A stretch of DNA of 64,000 bases from Achromobacter spanius (lineage in GTDB: Bacteria; Pseudomonadota; Gammaproteobacteria; Burkholderiales; Burkholderiaceae_B), in assembly GCF_002812705.1 (NCBI RefSeq), contig NZ_CP025030.1, positions 1,922,001 to 1,986,000 of the forward strand. Direction: 5' to 3'. This document shows positions 23,671 through 31,257 of this stretch, piece after piece. Each line of letters starts with the position of its first letter. The first letter of the stretch is position 1. The translations under genes and the position numbers were made by a program. The notes under the pieces were generated by a model that saw nothing but the letters and a program-made list of their open reading frames with translations, had not been told where the DNA came from and ran no database searches.

Positions 23671-25329
23671 ATGAGCGATCCCACGTTTTCGCAATCGGAA
23701 GTTGGTGAGGAATCCCGCGACGTCAACGCTGCCAAGGGCTGGCATCCGCCGTCCGCGCCTGCATCGCGTGATCGCGGGCTGGGGCCGTTTCCCCGGCTGA
23801 TCCTGCGGGGCGCCACCATCATCGACGGCACCGGCGCGCCGCCCTGGGGGCCGGTGGACATCGTGATCGAGAACGACCGCATCACCGCCCTGGTCAACGT
23901 GGGCACGCCGCACAAGGTCATCGACCCCAAGCGCCGGCCCGGCCCCGGCGACCACGAGATTGATTGCCACGGCAAGTTCGTCACGCCCGGCTTCGTGGAC
24001 GCGCATGCGCACATCGGCACGCCGTATCACGCGATGAGCGGCATCGTGCCGCCCGCCGACTACATCTACAAGCTGTGGTTGGCGCATGGCGTAACGACGG
24101 TGCGCGAGATGGGTGCGATGGGTGGCCTGGGCTGGACGATGGAGCAGCGCGAGCTCTCGGCCGCCAACAAGATCGCCGCGCCGCGCATGGTGGTGCATTC
24201 GGTGTTTCCCGCCGTGAACGACCGCGTGAAGACCATCCACACGCCCGAGCAGGGCCGCGAATGGGTGCGCAAGCTGGCCGCGCGTGGCGCGGACGGCATC
24301 AAGTTCTTTGGCGCGCCGCCCGCCATCATGGAAGCGGCCCTGGACGAGGCCGCGCAACTGGGCCTGCGTTCGGGCTGCCACCACGCGCAGATGGCGGTGA
24401 CGCGCGTGAACGCGCTGAAGTCCGCGCGTTGGGGCCTGACCAGTTCCGAACACTATTACGGCCTGCCCGAAGCGCTGTTCGAAGACCGCGTGGTGCAGTC
24501 CTTTCCCACCGACTACAACTACAGCGACGAGTACTACCGCTTTGCCGTGGCCGGTCAGACCTTCATGCAGGCGGCGCAACCGGGCTCGGCCAAGTGGCGC
24601 CAGGTGATGGACCAGTTCCTGGAGCTGGGCCACACCTTCGTGCCCACCTTCAATATCTACGACGCCAATCGCGACCTGATGCGCGCGCGTCGCGCCGACT
24701 GGCATGACGACTACACCTGGAAAGCGGTGTGGAAGTACTTCCAGCCGCAGCGCGGCGGGCATGGCGCCTACTGGTATCGCTGGAGCACCACCAACGAGAT
24801 CGAGTGGAAGCAGAACTATCGCCTGTGGATGCAGTTCATCAACGAATACAAGAACCTGGGCGGCCGTGTGTGCGCGGGCAGCGATTCCGGTTTTATCTTC
24901 CAGATCTACGGCTTTGGTTTCGTGCGTGAATTGGAACTGCTGCAGGAAGCGGGCTTTCATCCCATTGAAGTGTTGCGCGCCGCCACCTCGCAAAGCGCCG
25001 CGCTGCTGGGCATTGATGAGGACACCGGCTCTATCGACGTGCAAAAGCGCGCCGACCTGCTGATCCACGATCAAAACCCGCTGACCGATTTCAAGCTGCT
25101 GTTCGGCACCGGCGCCATGCGCCTGAACGACGACACGGCCAAGGTGGAATGGAAGCGCTGCCTGCAAACCACCATCAAGTCCGGCGTGGTGTACGACACC
25201 GCCGAACTGCTGGCGGACGTGCGCAAGATGGTCAAGGACAGCTGGGCCGACGATCCCGATGGCGAGCGTCCGCCGTTTGGCGGATCGCCCACGGGTTCGC
25301 CTTGCGATAGCGCGGATCAGGCGTCCTGA
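23671..25329 (+). CDS. Second amidohydrolase of the importer operon, 552 residues
   Basis: A 552-residue amidohydrolase with an N-terminal beta domain (RGATIIDGTGAPPWGPVDI), GFVDAHAHIG (His112, His114), a lysine in GIKFFGAPP, SGCHHAQMAVTR, SSEHYYGL and the aspartate in CAGSDSGFIFQIYG. It is longer than most relatives, with a Trp/Tyr-rich stretch at about 345-385 (YTWKAVWKYFQ) that may shape the substrate pocket. It starts six bases after the first hydrolase and ends one base before the CobW-like gene. Substrate unknown. Confidence 0.87.
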   Translation: MSDPTFSQSEVGEESRDVNAAKGWHPPSAPASRDRGLGPFPRLILRGATIIDGTGAPPWGPVDIVIENDRITALVNVGTPHKVIDPKRRPGPGDHEIDCHGKFVTPGFVDAHAHIGTPYHAMSGIVPPADYIYKLWLAHGVTTVREMGAMGGLGWTMEQRELSAANKIAAPRMVVHSVFPAVNDRVKTIHTPEQGREWVRKLAARGADGIKFFGAPPAIMEAALDEAAQLGLRSGCHHAQMAVTRVNALKSARWGLTSSEHYYGLPEALFEDRVVQSFPTDYNYSDEYYRFAVAGQTFMQAAQPGSAKWRQVMDQFLELGHTFVPTFNIYDANRDLMRARRADWHDDYTWKAVWKYFQPQRGGHGAYWYRWSTTNEIEWKQNYRLWMQFINEYKNLGGRVCAGSDSGFIFQIYGFGFVRELELLQEAGFHPIEVLRAATSQSAALLGIDEDTGSIDVQKRADLLIHDQNPLTDFKLLFGTGAMRLNDDTAKVEWKRCLQTTIKSGVVYDTAELLADVRKMVKDSWADDPDGERPPFGGSPTGSPCDSADQAS

Positions 25330-25330
25330 C

Positions 25331-26308
25331 ATGGCGGTCGACCTGTTCCTCTTGTGCGGGTTTCTGGGTAGCGGCAAGACCACGCTGCTGGTGGATTACC
25401 TGCGCGATCCGGCTTCCCGCGATACGGGCGTGATCGTCAACGAGGCGGGAGAAATCGGCGTGGACGGCGCCATTGTCGCGAACGACAGCGACAACGTGCC
25501 GATGACGCTGATGGCCAATGGCTGCGTGTGTTGCTCGCTGCGCAGCGACCTGGTCTACACCTTGAGCGCGCTGCTGGACGCGCCGCGCCCCGAGGGCGTT
25601 GGGCCCTTGCAGCGTGTGATCCTGGAATGCAGCGGCCTGTCGCGGCCCGGCCCCATCATCGCGTCGCTGGCCGATCCCGAACTGGCCAGCCGTGGCTTGC
25701 GGCTGACGGTGGTCTGCACCGACGACTGCGCGCGCGACCCCGACGCGCTGGCCGAGATGGACGAAGCCATGGCGCAGTTCGGCGCCGCGCACCGCATCGT
25801 GCTGACGAAGACTGACCTGTTGCCGACATCCGCGCTGGATGCCCGCGCTGCGCGCGCCGCCTTGCTGAATCCGCTGGCGGACGTGATCGCGGAACCAGAC
25901 CGCAAGCAGGCCGTGCAAGCTGCGTTTGCGCCGTCGCAAGGCGTTGCCGACCTGGCGGGGCTGGCGGCCCGGATGTTGATTGCCGGCAAACCAGGCTTGG
26001 CGCATCCGCGCATCCGCGTCATGGCCGCGCGGGCGCGCGAGGGCATCAGTTGGACGGATTTTTCAGAGTGGCTGGATAACCTGGCCGGCCTGTGCGGCGA
26101 ACGCCTGCTGCGCGTGAAGGCCGTGGTGCGCGTGGCCGACTGCGCCGAACCCATCCTGATCCAGTCGGTGGGCACCACCTTCAGCGCGCCGCAACGGCTG
26201 ACGCGCCAGCCCGACGCCAGCGCCGCCATCATCGTGATCGCGCGCGACATCGATGCGGACGACATCCGCGCCTTGTCGCCCGACTCACCGGTGGAAATGC
26301 TGGCCTGA
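25331..26308 (+). CDS. COG0523 (CobW/P47K-like) GTPase, probable metallochaperone
   Basis: A 325-residue GTPase: Walker A GFLGSGKTT at residues 10-18, VNEAGEIGVD switch-like segment, the metal-binding GCVCC motif (Cys65, Cys67, Cys68), ILECSGLSRP Walker B region and LTKTDLL guanine-specificity motif; a C-terminal CobW_C-like domain follows. Members of this family deliver zinc, cobalt or iron to client enzymes. It starts one base after the second amidohydrolase, and both hydrolases upstream need metals, so they are the obvious clients. No Zur-type site is visible at the operon, arguing against a zinc-starvation role. Confidence 0.87.
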   Translation: MAVDLFLLCGFLGSGKTTLLVDYLRDPASRDTGVIVNEAGEIGVDGAIVANDSDNVPMTLMANGCVCCSLRSDLVYTLSALLDAPRPEGVGPLQRVILECSGLSRPGPIIASLADPELASRGLRLTVVCTDDCARDPDALAEMDEAMAQFGAAHRIVLTKTDLLPTSALDARAARAALLNPLADVIAEPDRKQAVQAAFAPSQGVADLAGLAARMLIAGKPGLAHPRIRVMAARAREGISWTDFSEWLDNLAGLCGERLLRVKAVVRVADCAEPILIQSVGTTFSAPQRLTRQPDASAAIIVIARDIDADDIRALSPDSPVEMLA

Positions 26309-26325
26309 ACGTATGTAAGAACCCT

Positions 26326-26360
26326 GGTTGCGCGGCCGGGCACAGCCGTACCGCGCAGCC
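26326..26360 (+). promoter_or_regulatory. Hairpin between the CobW-like gene and the receptor gene
   Basis: GGTTGCGCGG (26326-26335) and CCGCGCAGCC (26351-26360) form a 10-pair stem with one wobble and a 15-base loop. It sits in the only sizeable gap (95 bases) of the operon, before the receptor gene, where an RNA-stabilising hairpin or partial terminator could set receptor levels. Confidence 0.45.
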
Positions 26361-26403
26361 GCACCGTAGCAAGTCGTTAGTCCCCCTTCGATACGAGGTT
26401 GTT

Positions 26404-27453
26404 ATGCAAGAGAAAAACCTGACTCGCCGTGGCTTCATCAAATCCGCCTCTGGCCTGGCGCTGGCCCCCGCGTTGGGCTGGGTGCCCGGCATGGCGCACG
26501 CCGCCGAAAAACAGATCGTTGTGGGCACCTGGGGCGGTGATTACCAAAACCTGTTGCAGCAGATCATCAACCCCATCGTCACCAAGCAGGGCGTGACCGT
26601 GGTCTACGACACTGGCAACGCCGTGGGCCGCGTCACCAAGCTGCGCGCCGAAAAGAACTCGCGGCGCGGCAGCATGGACGTGGCGCTGCTGGGCGAAGTC
26701 GACATGTACGACGCCGAACGCTCGGGCACGCTGGAACCCATCGACGCGAAGAAACTGCCCAACCTGGCGCAGGCCATCGCCGCGCTGAAGACGCCATACT
26801 CCATTCCGCACATCTTCAGCGCCATGACGCTGGTCTACAACACCGAAAAATTCCCCACGCCGCCGGACTCGCTGGAAGTGCTGCTGGACCCGAAGTGGAA
26901 GGGACAGGTCGGCTTCTCGGACATTCTTTATCTGTACAACTCGGTGTTCGTCGGACTGGGCGCGGGCGGCGACACCAAGAGCTTTGACGGCGGCAAGCGC
27001 TTCCTGGCCAAGCTCAAGGCCAACGCGCCGCGCATCTACCCGTCCAACGAAGCGGTGGCATCCGCCTTCAAGTCGGGCGAGATCGCCATTGCGTGCATGT
27101 GGAAAGCGCGCGCGCTGCAATGGAAGGACAGCGGCCTGCCGCTGGGCTTCGTGATTCCGAAGGAAGGCTCGGTGCCGGTGTCGTTTGAAGCGGGCGTGGC
27201 CAAGAACAGCCGCAACAAGGACGCCGCGTGGGAATACCTGAACGCCATGCTCGACCCGCAAGGCCAAGTCGGCTTCGCCGAAAAAATGGGCTACGCGCCG
27301 ACGGTGACCAATGCGTCGCTGCCGGAAAACCTGAAGCGCGTCGGTTTCACCGAGGCCGAGGTGAAGCTCTTGAAGGCGTATGACTTGAAGGGCCTGACCG
27401 AAGGCAAAGCCGACATGCTGGAATTCTGGAACAAGGAATTCAAGGCGGGTTGA
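26404..27453 (+). CDS. Periplasmic receptor of the PotABCD-like importer, Tat signal
   Basis: A 349-residue extracellular solute-binding protein of the PotD/family 1 type. The signal carries a twin-arginine motif (LTRRGFIKSASGLALAP) with cleavage near Ala-His-Ala, and the mature protein opens KQIVVGTWGGDYQNLLQQ. Such receptors bind polyamines, opines or small amide/amine compounds. GAGGTTGTT precedes the ATG at 26404. It is last in the operon, after the hydrolases and the GTPase, an uncommon position for the receptor. Confidence 0.88.
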   Translation: MQEKNLTRRGFIKSASGLALAPALGWVPGMAHAAEKQIVVGTWGGDYQNLLQQIINPIVTKQGVTVVYDTGNAVGRVTKLRAEKNSRRGSMDVALLGEVDMYDAERSGTLEPIDAKKLPNLAQAIAALKTPYSIPHIFSAMTLVYNTEKFPTPPDSLEVLLDPKWKGQVGFSDILYLYNSVFVGLGAGGDTKSFDGGKRFLAKLKANAPRIYPSNEAVASAFKSGEIAIACMWKARALQWKDSGLPLGFVIPKEGSVPVSFEAGVAKNSRNKDAAWEYLNAMLDPQGQVGFAEKMGYAPTVTNASLPENLKRVGFTEAEVKLLKAYDLKGLTEGKADMLEFWNKEFKAG

Positions 27454-27483
27454 TCTGGCAGGTCGATCGGGCAGTTTGATAAG

Positions 27484-27510
27484 GCTGGGGCCGGCGCGGC
27501 CGGCTCCAGC
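27484..27510. terminator. Hairpin between convergent genes
   Basis: GCTGGGGCCGGC (27484-27495), 3-base loop, GCCGGCTCCAGC (27499-27510), one G-T wobble in 12 pairs. It lies between the receptor (plus) and the VOC gene (minus), so it could stop transcription from both sides, although no T run follows. Confidence 0.55.
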
Positions 27511-27518
27511 GAATATCC

Positions 27519-27998
27519 TCACCCGCGCCGCGCCGCTTCGATCGTGGCAACGTCGATCTTGCCCATCGTCATCATGGCTTCAAACACGCGCTTGGCGGCG
27601 GCGCGGTCGGCACCCGTGTAGGCCTCGGTCAACACGCGCGGCGTGATCTGCCACGAAATTCCCCACTTGTCCTTGCACCAGCCGCACTCGCTTTCCTGCC
27701 CGCCATTGCCCACGATGGCATCCCACAAGCGGTCGGTTTCCGCCTGGTCGTCAGTGGCCACCTGAAACGAGAAAGACTCATTGTGCTGGAACGCCGGGCC
27801 GCCATTCAGGCCCAGGCAGGGGATGCCCATCACCGTGAATTCCACGGTCAACACATCGCCTTCCTCGCCGGAAGGGTAGTCGGACGGTGCATGGTGCACA
27901 GCGCCCACGGCGCTATCGGGAAACGTCTTGGCATAGAACCGCGCCGCTTCCAGCGCATCGCTTTCATACCAAAGACAAATGGTGTTCTTGGGAATCAT
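27519..27998 (-). CDS. VOC/PhnB-like protein (3-demethylubiquinone methyltransferase-like fold)
   Basis: A 159-residue glyoxalase-fold protein: KNTICLWYESDALEAARFYAKTFPDS at the N-terminus, CLGLNGGPAFQHNESFSFQV in the middle and CGWCKDKWGISWQITPRVL toward the end, the standard PhnB-type pattern. CCAGGAGACC precedes the ATG at 27998. These proteins are widespread, often annotated as 3-demethylubiquinone-9 3-methyltransferase, and their reactions are mostly unknown. It is a single gene with no functional link visible to its neighbours. Confidence 0.85.
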   Translation of the reverse strand: MIPKNTICLWYESDALEAARFYAKTFPDSAVGAVHHAPSDYPSGEEGDVLTVEFTVMGIPCLGLNGGPAFQHNESFSFQVATDDQAETDRLWDAIVGNGGQESECGWCKDKWGISWQITPRVLTEAYTGADRAAAKRVFEAMMTMGKIDVATIEAARRG

Positions 27999-28166
27999 CG
28001 GGGGTCTCCTGGTTGGTTGAAAACCCGTCGACGCCTGGCGCCCGAACAACCGGCGCACATCACGTGCAGGGGTTCGTGGTGTTGAGGATACTCGGTCAGT
28101 GGAGCCGATTCTCGTTCGCCAAATCCCGTTTCAACTGTCAGGTTTTTGTGGCAAACGGCTCGTCGT

Positions 28167-28195
28167 TTGTGTGTATCTCAATTGAGATACATAAT
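28167..28195 (+). promoter_or_regulatory. Promoter and autoregulatory operator of the toxin-antitoxin pair
   Basis: TTGTGT (28167-28172) and CATAAT (28190-28195) are 17 bases apart. The spacer is almost filled by the perfect 18-base palindrome GTATCTCAATTGAGATAC (28173-28190), so a bound antitoxin dimer or the toxin-antitoxin complex would block polymerase. The antitoxin ATG follows at 28222. Confidence 0.75.
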
Positions 28196-28221
28196 GGCCG
28201 GTCCATCACCGGAGGCTTCCC

Positions 28222-28521
28222 ATGGCACCCACTTCAATGTTGCACGTCCGTGTCGACGACAAGCTCAAGGCCGAAGCGGCGGAAAAGCTCGCCAACGTTG
28301 GCCTGACCATCTCGGATGCGGTGCGAATTTTGCTGACAAGAGTGGCAAAAGAAGGCGGTTTGCCCGCCGGCTTGGCCGTCGACGCCTTGAGCTACGACTC
28401 TTGGTTTCGCGCGAAGGTGCAAGAGGCCTTGGCCGATACGCGGCCACCGGTCGCCCATGAAGCGGTCATGGACGAGGCTCGTGCCCTGATCAGCAAGAAG
28501 AAGCGCCGTGCCGGTTCTTGA
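28222..28521 (+). CDS. RelB/DinJ-type antitoxin
   Basis: A 99-residue protein with an N-terminal ribbon-helix-helix domain (MLHVRVDDKLKAEAAEKLANVGLTISDAVRILLTRVA), as in RelB/DinJ antitoxins, and a charged C-terminal part that would wrap the toxin. GGAGGCTTCCC precedes the ATG at 28222. It overlaps the toxin gene by 14 bases and sits behind a palindromic promoter, the standard autoregulated type II layout. Confidence 0.9.
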   Translation: MAPTSMLHVRVDDKLKAEAAEKLANVGLTISDAVRILLTRVAKEGGLPAGLAVDALSYDSWFRAKVQEALADTRPPVAHEAVMDEARALISKKKRRAGS

Positions 28522-28795
28522 ATGGCGCGAAACGGCTCGCGAGGATTTGCTGGCGATTGTCGATTACATCTCGGACGATAGCCCGGCCGCGGCGCTGCGT
28601 TTGGTAGATGAAATTCAGAAGAAAGTGGTCAAGCTGCGTGAGCGCCCACGGCTGTATCGCGCGGGACGGGTAGCGGGCACCAGGGAAATGGTGATTCGGC
28701 CGAACTATTTGGTTGTGTATGCGGAATCGCCTCGCGCCGTGACAATTTTGCGCGTCCTGCACGCCGCGCAGCAATGGCCGCTCGATAGCGCCTGA
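28508..28795 (+). CDS. RelE/ParE-superfamily toxin
   Basis: A 95-residue basic protein starting at GTG 28508 inside the antitoxin gene. Family marks are WRETAREDLLAIVDYI at the N-terminus, LRERPRLYRAGRVAGTRE and the final strand NYLVVYAESPRAVTILRVLH. RelE members cut mRNA on the ribosome, ParE members poison gyrase; the sequence alone does not separate the two, though the GRVAGTRE pattern is common in ParE-like and RelE/StbE-like toxins. Its partner is the RelB-like antitoxin. The pair stands alone between unrelated genes. Confidence 0.88.
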   Translation: MPVLEWRETAREDLLAIVDYISDDSPAAALRLVDEIQKKVVKLRERPRLYRAGRVAGTREMVIRPNYLVVYAESPRAVTILRVLHAAQQWPLDSA

Positions 28796-28857
28796 TCCCT
28801 AAACCGTGGCATGTTCGCGTCAGTTCATCGCCAAACTTTCATCGCTTTGATTCTGAA

Positions 28858-28897
28858 ATGTTATATCATTCATCCGCAATTTGTAATGATATAACAT
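28858..28897. promoter_or_regulatory. Zur-like inverted repeat before the ZnuD-like receptor
   Basis: ATGTTATATCATT (28858-28870) and AATGATATAACAT (28885-28897) are perfect 13-base arms, 14 bases apart, ending 13 bases before the receptor ATG. Each outer end carries TGTTATA/TATAACA, the half-site of Zur boxes (TGTTATAatATAACA type), but the half-sites are much further apart than in the usual box. Confidence 0.6.
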
Positions 28898-28910
28898 CCG
28901 AGAGAATACG

Positions 28911-31034
28911 ATGAAAGGCAAGAAACTGGGGTTCAAGAAGGGAAGCCGCAAGATCGCCATCGCCCGGCCAGCACGCCGTGGCAGCCTGAAACCGCTGGTG
29001 TGTTCGCTGATGCTGATCGCGCCCGTCGCGCAAGCCGATACCGAGGCGGACAGCAAGCGCGCCAAGACGCTGGCGCCCATTACGGTTTCCGCCAACCCGC
29101 TGGGCTTGGACCTCAACAGCACCACGCTGCCGGCATCTGTGTTGGAAGGCAACGAGCTGATCGAACGGCGCAACGGCACGCTGGGTGAGTCCCTGACGAG
29201 TCTGCCTGGTGTCAACAGCGACACGTTTGGGGGCGGCGCCAGCCGTCCGGTGATACGCGGCCAGACCGCGCCGCGCGTGAAAGTGCTGTCCGATGGCTCC
29301 GAAGTGATGGATGCCTCCAGCATTTCGCCCGACCACGCCGTGACCGTCGAGCCGCTGCTGGCCGAACGCATCGAAGTGCTGCGTGGCCCGGCAACGCTGC
29401 TGTACGGCGGCGGCGCCATCGGCGGCGTGGTGAACGTGGTGGACAAGAAGGTGCCCACCGCCGTGCCGGAAAACGGTGTTGAAGCCGAAATGGAATTGCG
29501 TGGCGCCACCGGCACGAAGGAACGCGCGGGTGTCGTCGGCATCACCGCGGGCGAAGGCCAGTTTGCCGTGCGCGTCGAAGGCATGAAGCGCCGCACCAGC
29601 GACTACGACGTGCCCGATTGGCCGGGCGGCAAGCTGGAAGGCTCGTACAGCGAGTCCAGTCAGGGTTCCGTCGGCATGTCGTGGATTACGCCGCGCGGCT
29701 ACGTCGGCCTGGCGTTCACGCACCTGGAAAGCAAGTACGGGCTGCCGGGGCACAACCACGAATACGAAGGTTGCCACCCGCACGGCACGCACCTGCACTG
29801 CGGCGGCCACGACGATCACGACCATGAAGAAGAGGGCCACGGCGAAGAGGGCCACGACCACGACCATGCACACGGCGGCGTGCCGTATGTGAAGTTGCGC
29901 AGCAACCGCCTGGACCTGCGCGCCGAATACCAGGACCCGTTCGCCGGCTTTGAAAAGATCCGTGTGCGCGGCGGGCTGACCGATTATCAGCACGACGAGA
30001 TCGAGGGCGGCGAAGTCGGCACGCGCTTCAAGAACAAGGGTTACGACCTGCGCGTGGAATTGCAGCACAAGCCCATCGCCGGTTGGCGCGGCGTGGTGGG
30101 CTTCCAGAATGCCTATAGCGACTTCCGCGCCGATGGCGAAGAAGCCTTCCTGCCGCGCAGCCGTACGCGCTCGAACGGCTTGTTCGTGCTTGAGGAATAC
30201 CAGTTGAACGACTGGCGTTTCGAAGTGGGCGCGCGTCAGGACTGGCAAAACATCTCGCCGGAAGGCGGCGCATCGCGCAGCAGCCTGTCGGGCACGTCCC
30301 TGTCGGCCGCGGCCATCTGGGACTTCGCGCCGCAGTACTCGGTGGCGCTGTCGTTGTCGCGCTCGCAACGCCTGCCGAACGCGCAAGAGCTCTTCGCCGA
30401 CGGCGTGCACCTGGCCACCAATACCTACGAATTGGGCAACGCCGACCTGGGCCGCGAAACCTCGCACAACATCGACCTGACCTTGCGCAAGCACGCGGGC
30501 GACACGACGTTCTCCGCCAGCGTGTTCCACAACCGCGTGAAGAACTACATCTACGCCAACACGCTGGACCGCTACGAAGACTTTCGCCTGATCGAATACA
30601 CCCAGCGCGACGCGGAATTCACGGGCGTGGAAGGCGAGCTGCGCCACCAGTTCACGCCGATCTTCTCGGCCGCGGTGTTTGGCGACTATGTGCGCGGCAA
30701 GCTGACGGGCGGCGACGGCAATCTGCCGCGCATCCCGGCGGCGCGCGCGGGTGTGCGCGGCAACGTGAAGTGGCAGCAGTGGTCGGGCGGCGTGGAATAC
30801 GCGCGCGTGTTCTCGCAAAAGGACATCGCGGCCTACGAAGACAGCACGCCGGGCTACAACCTGGTCAACGCGGTGGTCGCCTATCGCGGTAGCTACAACA
30901 GGACGGGCTACGAAGTCTATCTGCGCGGCACCAACCTGCTGAACAAGCTGGCCTACAACCACGCTTCATTCATCTCGTCGGTGGCCCCGCTGCCGGGCCG
31001 CAGCGTGTTGCTGGGTGTGCGTTTGACGTATTGA
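28911..31034 (+). CDS. TonB-dependent outer-membrane receptor, ZnuD-like (zinc)
   Basis: A 707-residue outer-membrane receptor. A long, basic signal ends near residue 42 (VAQA), followed by the plug domain (LGESLTSLPGVNSDTFGGGASRPVIRG and IEVLRGPATLLYGGGAIGGVVNVVD) and a 22-strand-type barrel ending in the aromatic LLGVRLTY. An extracellular loop at about residues 281-323 holds 14 His and 2 Cys with many acidic residues, the hallmark of ZnuD zinc receptors. A Zur-like repeat lies directly upstream. TonB, ExbBD and ZnuABC are not in the window. A strong terminator follows. Confidence 0.88.
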   Translation: MKGKKLGFKKGSRKIAIARPARRGSLKPLVCSLMLIAPVAQADTEADSKRAKTLAPITVSANPLGLDLNSTTLPASVLEGNELIERRNGTLGESLTSLPGVNSDTFGGGASRPVIRGQTAPRVKVLSDGSEVMDASSISPDHAVTVEPLLAERIEVLRGPATLLYGGGAIGGVVNVVDKKVPTAVPENGVEAEMELRGATGTKERAGVVGITAGEGQFAVRVEGMKRRTSDYDVPDWPGGKLEGSYSESSQGSVGMSWITPRGYVGLAFTHLESKYGLPGHNHEYEGCHPHGTHLHCGGHDDHDHEEEGHGEEGHDHDHAHGGVPYVKLRSNRLDLRAEYQDPFAGFEKIRVRGGLTDYQHDEIEGGEVGTRFKNKGYDLRVELQHKPIAGWRGVVGFQNAYSDFRADGEEAFLPRSRTRSNGLFVLEEYQLNDWRFEVGARQDWQNISPEGGASRSSLSGTSLSAAAIWDFAPQYSVALSLSRSQRLPNAQELFADGVHLATNTYELGNADLGRETSHNIDLTLRKHAGDTTFSASVFHNRVKNYIYANTLDRYEDFRLIEYTQRDAEFTGVEGELRHQFTPIFSAAVFGDYVRGKLTGGDGNLPRIPAARAGVRGNVKWQQWSGGVEYARVFSQKDIAAYEDSTPGYNLVNAVVAYRGSYNRTGYEVYLRGTNLLNKLAYNHASFISSVAPLPGRSVLLGVRLTY

Positions 31035-31076
31035 TGCGCTGGGGTGTCCTACAAGGGGCGCCCAGGGATGCAGCGA

Positions 31077-31106
31077 GGCCGGGGCGGGGTGCCCTGGCCT
31101 TTTTTT
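31077..31106 (+). terminator. Intrinsic terminator after the TonB receptor
   Basis: GGCCGGGGC (31077-31085) pairs with GCCCTGGCC (31091-31099) with one wobble, followed by seven T (31100-31106). Confidence 0.85.
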
Positions 31107-31158
31107 GTTGCGTTGCGAGAGCGATAAGGTCTACGGGTAGACCCCGAGCCCAATCGGG

Positions 31159-31187
31159 TTGACGCTGGTCCCTCGCCTTCCTAGAAT
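31159..31187 (+). promoter_or_regulatory. Predicted sigma70 promoter for the SDR-E1-E2 gene set
   Basis: TTGACG (31159-31164), a 17-base spacer and TAGAAT (31182-31187), a near-consensus promoter 70 bases before the first SDR gene. The start of transcription should be near 31194. Confidence 0.7.
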
Positions 31188-31193
31188 CAAATT

Positions 31194-31203
31194 TGTGATC
31201 ACA
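31194..31203. promoter_or_regulatory. Palindrome at the predicted transcription start
   Basis: TGTGATCACA is a perfect 10-base palindrome beginning at the expected start site, an ideal repressor position. FCD-type GntR proteins bind such short palindromes, and one is encoded in this gene set at 35012. Confidence 0.5.
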
Positions 31204-31257
31204 TATCAAAAATAGCGTCCGGTATCCGCCGGCACGCGGTCAGCAGCGAAGCAGAGC

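Noticed and set aside
28866..30962. A very long open frame (698 codons) on the minus strand opposite the TonB receptor
   Set aside because: It mirrors the third-position GC bias of the receptor gene, its product is rich in His, Arg and Ala without any family motif, and the plus-strand protein has clear domains. Similar long antisense frames occur opposite the E1 fusion, the DenD and the OtnK genes.
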